DNA from: an uncultured Lachnospiraceae bacterium
Lineage (GTDB): Bacteria > Bacillota > Clostridia > Lachnospirales > Lachnospiraceae
DNA: 11,242 nucleotides
Assembly: GCA_934352055.1 (NCBI GenBank)
Contig: CAKRJY010000022.1
Span: 1-11,242, forward strand
Reading direction: 5' to 3'
Made by a program: the position numbers and the translations under genes. Below are positions 1 to 8,330 of this stretch, in pieces (position 1 is the first letter of the stretch; each line of letters begins with the position of its first letter). The notes below the pieces were generated by a model that searched no databases, was not told where the DNA came from, and saw only the letters and a program-made list of their open reading frames with translations.

Positions 1-2906
1 ATACGCAGCCGGATGCATTGGATAAACTGGGCGTATTCAAAACTGATATGAAAAAGAAGCAGTTTTTGAATCGTCTGCAGGGCGAAATTGCAAAGAGAGG
101 TGTCATTGATGTACTTCGTAATGGAGTGAAGGTGTACCCTGCAAACCTGATTATGTTCTATCTTACTCCTACAGAAAATAACGCTAAGGCAAAAGAAATG
201 TACGAGAAGAACATTTTTAGCGTAACACGCCAGCTGATGTATTCGAATGACTCTACAAGACTAGCATTGGATATGTGCGTATTTATCAATGGACTTCCAG
301 TTATCACTTTTGAGTTGAAGAATCGGCTTACGAAACAGAATGTTGATGACGCTGTTCAACAGTACAAGGATGATCGTGATCCGCGAGAGTTGTTATTCCA
401 GTTCAAGCGTTGCATGGTGCATTTTGCTGTAGATGATGCACGTGTTAAGTTCTGTACAAAATTGGATGGAAAGAATAGTTGGTTCCTGCCTTTTGATAAG
501 GGATATAACGATGGAGCAGGTAATCCTCCGAATCCGGATGGCCTTATGACTGATTATCTTTGGAAGAAGATTCTTACTAAGGATAAGCTTAGTCGCATCA
601 TTGAAAATTATGCACAGGTTGTTATCGAAGAAGATCCTGAAACCAAGAAAAAATCAGTAAAGCAGATTTTTCCTCGTTATCATCAGTTGGATTGTGTAGA
701 AAAACTACTTGCAGACGTTAAAGCTAATGGTGTGGGAAAGAGATATCTGATTCAGCATAGTGCAGGATCCGGAAAATCTAATTCAATAGCATGGTTGGCG
801 CATCAGCTTATTGGCCTCGAAAAAGATGGACATCCAATGATTGATTCTGTACTTGTTGTCACTGACCGCCGCATCCTTGATAAGCAGATTCGAGACAATA
901 TCAAGCAGTTCATGCAGGTAGCTAATACGGTTGCATGGGCAGAACATTCAGGAGATCTAAGAAAAGCTATCCAAGCTGGCAAGAGAATTATTATCACTAC
1001 AGTGGAAAAGTTCCCATATGTCGTTCCTGATATAGGTGCAGCACATAAGACGAATCATTTTGCTGTTATCATTGATGAGGCTCATTCCGGCCAAAATGGA
1101 CGGAACTCTGCACAGATGAACTTGGCTCTTTCAGGCCTTGCTTCGGAAGATGAAATGGATAATGAAGATAAAATAAACGCTATGATGGAGGGGCGTAAAT
1201 TGCTTCCGAATGCCAGTTATTTTGCATTTACAGCAACTCCAAAGAACAAGACATTGGAAACTTTTGGCACACTTGTTGTTGATGAAAATGGTAATCCTGT
1301 TTTGAACGAAGATGGAGAAGCACAGCACAGACCATTCCACTCGTACACAATGAAACAGGCAATTCAAGAAGGCTTTATTCTTGATGTGCTGAAATATTAC
1401 ACACCAATTTCAAGTTACTATAAGTTGATGAAGACGGTGCAGGATGATCCGATGTTTGATAAGAAACGTGCTCAGAAAAAGCTACGTGCTTTTGTCGAAA
1501 GTGATAGCTATACTATCTCACAGAAAGCAGAAATGATGGTTGAACATTTTCACGAGCAGGTTATTTCAAAGGGGAAGATCGGTGGACAAGCCCGTGCTAT
1601 GGTTGTAACATCGAGTATTCCTCGTTGTATAGAATATTACTATGCAATTAATAAATGCCTTTCAGCCAGACACAGTCCTTATAAGACAATAGTTGCTTTC
1701 TCTGGAGAGCATAAATATCAAGATCAAGAACCTGCGTTGACATCTGCCGGATTAAACGGTTTTCCAGATGCGAAGATTCCAAAGATGCTTAAGACAGATC
1801 CATACCGAATGCTTATTGTTGCTGATATGTTCCAGACTGGTTTCGATGAGCCTCTGTTACATACGATGTACGTAGATAAGATGCTTTATGATATTAAGGC
1901 TGTTCAGACATTGTCTAGGTTGAATAGATGTCATCCGCAGAAACATGATACTTTCGTGCTGGATTTTGCAAACAGTCCTGACATGATAGAGAAGTCTTTC
2001 TCTAGATATTATAGAACAACATTGCTTTCTGGTGAAACTGACCCTAATAAGCTGTATGATTTGATAGCGACAATGGAAGAATATCAGGTTTATTCAGAGG
2101 AAAATGTAGAACAGCTGGTAAATCTGTATCTTGATGGTGCAGAAAGAGATAAACTGGACCCTATCCTCGATGCATGTGCTGCAATATATAAGAACTTGGA
2201 TACAGAAGAGCAGATTAAGTTCAAGAGCTCTGCAAAGGCGTTTTGTCGAACCTATGGCTTTCTTGGGGCAATTCTTCCATATGGAAATGCCGAATGGGAA
2301 CGCTTATCTATTTTCTTGAATCTGCTTATTCCGAAACTTCCGTCACCACGCGATGATGATTTTTCGGAGGGAATTTTAGATGTTATTGATCTTGATAGCT
2401 ATAGGCTGGAGGCACAAGAGTCAATGTCAATTAAGTTGGCAGATGAAGATGCAGAGGTCGCACCTGTTCCAGCAGGGAAAAGTGGTCATATCGTAAATCC
2501 GGAAATGGACCTGCTTTCAATTATTCTAAGTGACTTTAACGATATGTTTGGGAATATTGACTGGAAAGAACCTGACAACGTTAGACGCCAGATTGTAGCA
2601 ATTCCGGACATGGTGGCAAAAGATGAACGCTATCAAAATGCAATGAAAAATTCTGATAAACAAAATGCTCGTATGGAAAGTGAACGAGCCTTGCAGCAGG
2701 TCATCTTCTCGGTGATGGCCGACAATATGGAGCTATTCAAACAATTTCAGGACAATCCGTCCTTTAAGAAATGGCTCTCAGATATGGTATTCAATATGAC
2801 CTATGACCCAAAGAGTGGTTCAAAGGTTATTGAATACCCACAAGTTGAAACAAATGCAAGTATGGCAGCTGAGTCACCTACACCATACGGAGCAGAAAAA
2901 GAATAA
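1..2906 (+). CDS. hsdR: Type I restriction enzyme R subunit (5' partial)
   Basis: Motor and nuclease subunit of a type I restriction-modification enzyme: it translocates DNA using ATP and cuts when translocation is blocked. The frame is open from base 3, before the first TTG at 18, so the true start lies outside the window. Numbering from that TTG, the PD-(D/E)xK nuclease is D85...E99-x-K101; the 14-residue D-to-E spacing matches the EcoR124I-type enzyme. Helicase motifs follow in order: Walker A AGSGKS (249-254), DEAH (353-356), TATP (405-408), MFQTGFDEP (604-612) and QTLSRLNR (630-637). The C-terminal helical region has the family-typical DLLSIILSDFNDMFG near residue 830. About 60-70 N-terminal residues appear to be missing, judged from the position of D85 against the family. 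No frameshift is seen and all key residues are intact. hsdM and hsdS are not in view. hamA begins 15 nt downstream. Confidence 0.96.
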   Translation, partial: TQPDALDKLGVFKTDMKKKQFLNRLQGEIAKRGVIDVLRNGVKVYPANLIMFYLTPTENNAKAKEMYEKNIFSVTRQLMYSNDSTRLALDMCVFINGLPVITFELKNRLTKQNVDDAVQQYKDDRDPRELLFQFKRCMVHFAVDDARVKFCTKLDGKNSWFLPFDKGYNDGAGNPPNPDGLMTDYLWKKILTKDKLSRIIENYAQVVIEEDPETKKKSVKQIFPRYHQLDCVEKLLADVKANGVGKRYLIQHSAGSGKSNSIAWLAHQLIGLEKDGHPMIDSVLVVTDRRILDKQIRDNIKQFMQVANTVAWAEHSGDLRKAIQAGKRIIITTVEKFPYVVPDIGAAHKTNHFAVIIDEAHSGQNGRNSAQMNLALSGLASEDEMDNEDKINAMMEGRKLLPNASYFAFTATPKNKTLETFGTLVVDENGNPVLNEDGEAQHRPFHSYTMKQAIQEGFILDVLKYYTPISSYYKLMKTVQDDPMFDKKRAQKKLRAFVESDSYTISQKAEMMVEHFHEQVISKGKIGGQARAMVVTSSIPRCIEYYYAINKCLSARHSPYKTIVAFSGEHKYQDQEPALTSAGLNGFPDAKIPKMLKTDPYRMLIVADMFQTGFDEPLLHTMYVDKMLYDIKAVQTLSRLNRCHPQKHDTFVLDFANSPDMIEKSFSRYYRTTLLSGETDPNKLYDLIATMEEYQVYSEENVEQLVNLYLDGAERDKLDPILDACAAIYKNLDTEEQIKFKSSAKAFCRTYGFLGAILPYGNAEWERLSIFLNLLIPKLPSPRDDDFSEGILDVIDLDSYRLEAQESMSIKLADEDAEVAPVPAGKSGHIVNPEMDLLSIILSDFNDMFGNIDWKEPDNVRRQIVAIPDMVAKDERYQNAMKNSDKQNARMESERALQQVIFSVMADNMELFKQFQDNPSFKKWLSDMVFNMTYDPKSGSKVIEYPQVETNASMAAESPTPYGAEKE

Positions 2907-2921
2907 TGAAGGAGGCGCAGC

Positions 2922-3851
2922 ATGAGCGATAATTTATCTAAAACTGTACACGGAGATTTTGATGCGGTATTTTGTGAAGTAACACAATCAAGTCCGGTAT
3001 CGTGGATAACGCAGGGTGAGCTGCGCCTTTTTCACTTGAATATACGCAATAATAAATTTAATCCGGAAGAGATGAAGAAGCTCCTTTATAGAAATATTGG
3101 AGATTATGTGTTTTCTCGTGCCAAAATTGAGCATTTTAAAGTAAACGGGGACGCATATGCAATTGTATCGCAGGCATTGAGAGTGCTTCGGAAGAATGGT
3201 GGAGCAGACATAAAGGGTACAGGCTCCGAGCTGGGAGAACTGTTACTATATTCATTTTTAGAGGAAAAACTAAAGGCACCTAAGTTAATGAGCCGGGTGG
3301 AGTTATCTACTGACGCTAAGCAGTATGCAAGTTCATGTGATGGAATCCATCTGCTGACAAGTGGTGTATCCGGGGTGCCATATCATCAGGTAGTATTTGG
3401 AGCTTCAAGTATTGTTGGAGATCTAACATATGCAATTGATGCGGCCTTTGAGAGCATTGTCGAGATAGAAAAGAACGAAGATAAAGAATTGCATATGGTT
3501 GACAATGTCATTTTCGACAGACTCCTAAATGATGACGAAGTTGAACTTGCTAAACAGATTTTTATTCCTTCGCCTAATCCAACGGTCAATTATAATACTT
3601 CATATGGTATTTTCTTGGGTTATACAATTGGCTTGGACCCGAATCAATATAGTATCGCAGAGTTTCCAGGAATAGTTGAGGAAAAAATGCAGGAGGATAT
3701 TCGACGTAATATTGACTATATTCTCCAGAAAATCAGTGACAATAATTTAAATTTGCATTCATTCTATTTCTATGTTCTGCCTTTTAATGATGGTGAAACG
3801 GATAAGAAGGATATCATGGAAGCGGTATTGAAAGGAGATGTTGACCTATGA
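2922..3851 (+). CDS. hamA: HamA, Hachiman nuclease subunit (DUF1837)
   Basis: DUF1837-family protein of the Hachiman anti-phage system, where HamA is the nuclease effector held in check by the helicase HamB. Assignment rests on the GTGSELGELLLYSFLEEKL block (99-117), the CDGIHLL block (139-145), the VFGASSIVGDL block (158-168), the C-terminal HSFYFYVLPF (279-288), the 309-residue length and an adjoining helicase gene. D140 fits the acidic residue of a PD-(D/E)xK core, but the place where I expect Glu-x-Lys reads A161-S162-S163, so catalytic competence is uncertain. The ATG start has an AAGGAGG site (2909-2915) six nt upstream. The gene is 15 nt after hsdR and overlaps hamB by 4 nt (ATGA). Family known from memory; the missing ExK is seen directly. 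Confidence 0.88.
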   Translation: MSDNLSKTVHGDFDAVFCEVTQSSPVSWITQGELRLFHLNIRNNKFNPEEMKKLLYRNIGDYVFSRAKIEHFKVNGDAYAIVSQALRVLRKNGGADIKGTGSELGELLLYSFLEEKLKAPKLMSRVELSTDAKQYASSCDGIHLLTSGVSGVPYHQVVFGASSIVGDLTYAIDAAFESIVEIEKNEDKELHMVDNVIFDRLLNDDEVELAKQIFIPSPNPTVNYNTSYGIFLGYTIGLDPNQYSIAEFPGIVEEKMQEDIRRNIDYILQKISDNNLNLHSFYFYVLPFNDGETDKKDIMEAVLKGDVDL

Positions 3852-6487
3852 ACGATAAGAAAACATTAGGTGAAGCTATATTTGTCGACATCGAAAGCAA
3901 TGCCTACTTAAATGAACTTCATGAGAATATCCTGTTTAATTACGCATTAAAGCTTTTTCAGATTCAAGGTAGGCAAAGAGAATATAATCTGAAGGATGCA
4001 CTCAGATTTGCAGATTTACTGTCAAAATCTACTCATCCGACCAATAGCGATAGTCATAAGATGTGGGCTCAGGAGTTAATTATTCTTTTAAATGAGTTGC
4101 ACCCAGATGATGCATTGGTAAAGCTATACGCCGGTTCTGTTTTTTCGAGTGCTGGCAATCATCAAGGCTTGCAGATTATCAACTCTGAATATCAGGATAT
4201 TAATGTGTTTGAAAAGATATTTGAACAGTTCAGAAATGATTATTTGACGATTCCAGCAGCACCGGAAATGAAATTTTTCAGTGCTCAAAAAGAAGCATAT
4301 GATCATTTGACAGATCCATGTTTTAGTTATTCTGGTCCAACATCAATGGGAAAGTCTTTTATAATGAGAATGTTTATCAAAGACGAAATTCTGCATGGAG
4401 CGAAAAAAAACTATGCGCTTATAGTGCCGACCAAAGCACTAATCAATGAAGTCCGGTCTAAAATAATTAACGATCTGGAAGATAACCTTAAACGGTGTAA
4501 TTATAGAGTTGTAACTGCCGCAAGCGACATCGCACTGGAAGAAAATCATAATTTTATTTTTGTACTTACTCCAGAGCGTTTGCTTTATTTGCTAATTAGC
4601 AATCCGTCATTGGAAGTGGATTATCTATTTGTTGATGAAGCACATAAACTTTCAGGAAAAAATAGCAGAGGTCCATTCTACTATAAAGTAGTTGATATGC
4701 TGTTGCATAAGGAGAAGAAACCTCATTTTATTTTTGCATCACCGAATATTCCTAATCCACAGGTTTATTTACGATTAATGAATGAAGCCATTGAAAGCAG
4801 TGATGAGAGTAAACTGGCTACTACATATTCTCCGGTTGTGCAGATAAAGTTTCTTATGGATCTTATCAATAATAATATTTCGGTCTATAACGAGCGAACA
4901 AATCATCGTATTCAGATTGCTGCTATAAAAAAGTCAGATGTCACTCTTAATGATATGCTGTTATTGTTTGAAGGAAAAAATCTACGATTACCGCCAGAGG
5001 AGCGCAGTCAAACTATTGTATATTACAATGGTCGTGCAAAGGCAATAGCTGCAGCAAGGAGCTTTGCTGATTCAAGAGGTATTCTTGATAAGAATGATCC
5101 GGAACTAGATTCACTTTCAAAAGATATTATGCAGGAAGTGCACGGAGATTATTATCTCGCCAGTATGATAAAGAAGGGTGTAGCTTATCATATTGGGTAT
5201 TTGCCTGCTTCCATACGTACACGTATAGAAGATTTGTTTCAAAAGGGAAATATCACCATAATGTTTTGCACAAGCACACTTCTTGAGGGTGTTAATTTAC
5301 CTGCAGATAATCTTTTTATTACAGATAATAAAATTTTTAGAAGAAAAATGAATCCGGTGGATTTTAGGAACTTGATTGGTCGAGTTGGTCGTATCAGCTA
5401 TAACCTATATGGAAATGTATTTTTCGTCTCAGATGAAAAGTCTGTATCATCGGAAAGCTATATTGAGATGCTTCAAGAGCCGATACCGGAACAAGAACTG
5501 TCAATTGAAAGCAATCCGCAAGCTCTCAAACGAGTAGAAAAGAAGTATATTGCAGAAATCCTTAAGAGTGGTAGCTCGGAAATTCCAAAGCGCAGAGAGG
5601 ACCAGTCAGAAGAATCCTATGTAATGATGCGCAAGTTTGGCCTTATTCTTTTAAGAGATATTATGGAAGAACGTGATAGCCTTGTACATAGGGAGTTTTC
5701 AGATTTCCTAACAGTAGAGGATGAGCAACAGATTAGAGAAAAGTTCAATAGTTCACCTACATTGCCGGATGATGATATTAATACTTCTGTAGACCAGACC
5801 AAGAGGCTGATTATAGCCATTAAGAACGGGTTGGAATATCCGTCTTCTAAAAATGGCTTCAAATATGATGACATAATTGACTTTTTCAACAAGCTCTCAA
5901 AAATATTTGACTGGCCTATTTACGAGAAATCGACACTTGGAAATGAATCAAAGAGAAAATGGTATGCAGTAATACTGTCGCAATGGATGGAAGGCTCTGG
6001 ACTGAGTTACATCATGCAGAGAGCAATTGATTATCATAAGCAACATCCGGAGAATTTTTGGGTGTCAGCATACCAGCCACCAACTATTTATAATGATAAC
6101 TCGAAGGAACACAGGAATGTAGTGTTTGCTGATACGCTAGAGGCTATTGAAAATATTGTGCTTTTTAGTATTTCAAATTATTTTCTGAGGTTTTCTAACG
6201 AATATAAAAAGATTCATGGTGTCGATGAATTTGATAATAACTGGTATGAATATGTCGAGTTTGGAACCACAAATCCATTAACGATTTTGTTGCAGCGAAA
6301 TGGCTTTTCAAGAGAGTCAGCAACTTTTATCAAAAAACATAAAGACGAGTATGTGGCCCATGATGGAAGCACTGATGAGTTAAGACTACGCTTATCTTTG
6401 TTGGATTGTGGAAACACGAGTGTGATGACAGAAGCAGCAAGTATTAGGTTTAATGCTCCGAAACTGTTTCTGGAGGAGGATGCCTAA
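3848..6487 (+). CDS. hamB: HamB, Hachiman DEAH-box helicase
   Basis: Superfamily 2 helicase, partner of HamA; in characterised Hachiman systems it engages DNA and releases or activates the HamA nuclease on sensing abnormal DNA. Motifs seen: Walker A GPTSMGKS (163-170), PTKAL motif Ia region (194-198), TPERLL (241-246), VDEAH (262-266), SPN in place of SAT (298-300), AYHIGYLP (446-453), motif V TSTLLEGVNLPA (475-486) and motif VI LIGRVGRIS (509-517). About 150 residues precede the helicase core, and about 360 mostly helical, unassigned residues follow it. Length is 879 residues with all motor residues intact. The ATG at 3848 lies inside the end of hamA, with AAAGGAGA (3831-3838) nine nt upstream, so translation is probably coupled. 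The stop codon shares its last base with the next start. Confidence 0.92.
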   Translation: MNDKKTLGEAIFVDIESNAYLNELHENILFNYALKLFQIQGRQREYNLKDALRFADLLSKSTHPTNSDSHKMWAQELIILLNELHPDDALVKLYAGSVFSSAGNHQGLQIINSEYQDINVFEKIFEQFRNDYLTIPAAPEMKFFSAQKEAYDHLTDPCFSYSGPTSMGKSFIMRMFIKDEILHGAKKNYALIVPTKALINEVRSKIINDLEDNLKRCNYRVVTAASDIALEENHNFIFVLTPERLLYLLISNPSLEVDYLFVDEAHKLSGKNSRGPFYYKVVDMLLHKEKKPHFIFASPNIPNPQVYLRLMNEAIESSDESKLATTYSPVVQIKFLMDLINNNISVYNERTNHRIQIAAIKKSDVTLNDMLLLFEGKNLRLPPEERSQTIVYYNGRAKAIAAARSFADSRGILDKNDPELDSLSKDIMQEVHGDYYLASMIKKGVAYHIGYLPASIRTRIEDLFQKGNITIMFCTSTLLEGVNLPADNLFITDNKIFRRKMNPVDFRNLIGRVGRISYNLYGNVFFVSDEKSVSSESYIEMLQEPIPEQELSIESNPQALKRVEKKYIAEILKSGSSEIPKRREDQSEESYVMMRKFGLILLRDIMEERDSLVHREFSDFLTVEDEQQIREKFNSSPTLPDDDINTSVDQTKRLIIAIKNGLEYPSSKNGFKYDDIIDFFNKLSKIFDWPIYEKSTLGNESKRKWYAVILSQWMEGSGLSYIMQRAIDYHKQHPENFWVSAYQPPTIYNDNSKEHRNVVFADTLEAIENIVLFSISNYFLRFSNEYKKIHGVDEFDNNWYEYVEFGTTNPLTILLQRNGFSRESATFIKKHKDEYVAHDGSTDELRLRLSLLDCGNTSVMTEAASIRFNAPKLFLEEDA

Positions 6488-8307
6488 TGAAGAAAATTGA
6501 AGGTTCGCCTAAGAATCTAAAACAATTATTACAGAATACAAAATATTCTATTCACTATTATCAGCGTGAATATATGTGGCAGCGTAAGCACATAGAAGAA
6601 TTGATCGATGACCTTACATCAGAATTCTTGGAATATTATAAAACAGATGATCCAAGACAAGCTGTAGCTGATTATGGCGCATATTTCATGGGCTCCATTG
6701 TTCTGGCAGGAAGAGAAAATGCGATTATTGATGGTCAGCAAAGATTTTCGTCTTTGACACTATTGCTGATGTATCTTAATAACAGATTAAAGACTATCGG
6801 CCAGAGTTATAACATGATTGAGACTATGATTTTCTCAGAATCCTTCGGTACTAAGTCTTTCAACATCAATGTTGATGACCGTCAGGATTGTATGAATGCA
6901 ATTTTCAACGATACTGATTTTGATACTACCGGTGCCGGAGAGTCTGTAAAGAACCTTTATGGTCGATATCAGGATATTCAGGATGTTTTTCCTGCTGATA
7001 TTACAGATGATATGTTATTGCATTTCTGTGATTGGGTTGCGGAGAAAGTATTCTTTATTGAGATTGTTGCAACAACTGAGCAAGATGCTCATAAAGTATT
7101 TGTTACTATGAACGACCGTGGTTTGAGCCTTACATCTACAGAAATGTTAAAGGGCTATATTCTTTCGGAAATTAAATCCGATTCTTCTCGTGAAAAGATG
7201 AATGGTATTTGGAAAGATAAAGTTCTTACATTAAAGAAAGATGACGACAAGGGCGATGAGACATTTATTAAAGCTTGGCTTAGAGCACACTACGCGGAAA
7301 CAATCCGTGAGACAAAAGCCGGTGCTGTAAATAAGGACTTTGATATCATCGGTGGTTCCTTCCACAAGTGGGTACGAGATGAACGTGATAAACTAGGTCT
7401 TAATGACTCTGATGATTTCGAGTTGTTCATAAAGAAATTTGCAAGATTCGCAGAGGTTTATGAGCGTATCCGTCAGGCAGAAACAACGTTCGCTGAAGAA
7501 ACAAAGTATGTATATTACAATTCGCAAGTTAACTTCACATTACAGCCACAGCTATTATTAGCACCTGTATGTTATGAAGATTCATGGCCAGTTATTATTG
7601 AGAAGATTAATCTGGTAGCAAGATTTATTGATGTTTTGATTGTATCCAGAGTAACGAATTACCGCTCTGTTGATTACAGCACAATTAAAAACTTTGTTTT
7701 CAATGTTACTAAGGATATCCGCATGACAGACATACCTACATTGAAACAGAAATTAGAACAGCAGTATATCAACCTTGCATTTGACCCGGCAGCAGCATTA
7801 AGTGATTTAAGACTGAACAGTTTTACTAAGAAATATATCAAGAATATCCTTGCGCGTATTACTGGATATATTGAAGAACAGACTGGTGTTGCCTCAAATT
7901 ACTGTAATTACATGAATACTCAAACAAAGAATCCGTTTGAGATTGAGCATATTATTACAGACCATTATGAATGGTTTACGGCAGAGTATTCTGACCAAGA
8001 TGATTTTAGACGTTGGAGAAATAGCATCGGTGCTTTATTACTTCTTCACAAGAGCATCAATGCAAGCTTAAATGATGCAAAATATGATTATAAGCTTAAG
8101 AAGTATTGCTCTAACGAAGGCAATATCTACACGGAATCACTTGGTGAATTAGCGTACCAGAATAACCCTAAATTCAAGAAATTTATTGCTGATAATTCTC
8201 TCGGATTTAAAGCTTATGCATCATTTGGTAAGAATGAGATTACTGAGAGAATTGCTGTTCTCGTTGATTTGGTAAAACTTGTTTGGAATGATGACATGTT
8301 TATATAA
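6487..8307 (+). CDS. GmrSD-like DUF262/DUF1524 endonuclease
   Basis: Single-chain DUF262+DUF1524 protein of the GmrSD/SspE-related type. In that group DUF262 is a ParB-like NTPase and DUF1524 an HNH-type nuclease, often acting on modified DNA (glucosylated hydroxymethylcytosine or phosphorothioate); the substrate here is unknown. DUF262 marks: YYQREYMW (24-31), IIDGQQRFSSLTLL (80-93) and FVTMNDRGLSLT (205-216). DUF1524 marks: FEIEHI with the likely catalytic H488 (484-489), NSIGALLLL (512-520), and a downstream Asn/Lys-rich stretch (525-539). The usual iGNLtLL reads IGALLLL, so that Asn is Ala515+1. Length of 606 residues is normal. GGAGGAGGA (6472-6480) lies six nt before the ATG, which overlaps the hamB stop (TAATG), so it is translationally joined to Hachiman. 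Domain calls are strong; role within Hachiman is inference. Confidence 0.88.
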   Translation: MKKIEGSPKNLKQLLQNTKYSIHYYQREYMWQRKHIEELIDDLTSEFLEYYKTDDPRQAVADYGAYFMGSIVLAGRENAIIDGQQRFSSLTLLLMYLNNRLKTIGQSYNMIETMIFSESFGTKSFNINVDDRQDCMNAIFNDTDFDTTGAGESVKNLYGRYQDIQDVFPADITDDMLLHFCDWVAEKVFFIEIVATTEQDAHKVFVTMNDRGLSLTSTEMLKGYILSEIKSDSSREKMNGIWKDKVLTLKKDDDKGDETFIKAWLRAHYAETIRETKAGAVNKDFDIIGGSFHKWVRDERDKLGLNDSDDFELFIKKFARFAEVYERIRQAETTFAEETKYVYYNSQVNFTLQPQLLLAPVCYEDSWPVIIEKINLVARFIDVLIVSRVTNYRSVDYSTIKNFVFNVTKDIRMTDIPTLKQKLEQQYINLAFDPAAALSDLRLNSFTKKYIKNILARITGYIEEQTGVASNYCNYMNTQTKNPFEIEHIITDHYEWFTAEYSDQDDFRRWRNSIGALLLLHKSINASLNDAKYDYKLKKYCSNEGNIYTESLGELAYQNNPKFKKFIADNSLGFKAYASFGKNEITERIAVLVDLVKLVWNDDMFI

Positions 8308-8330
8308 TCCGGAGAAAGGAGAAAGTTTTC

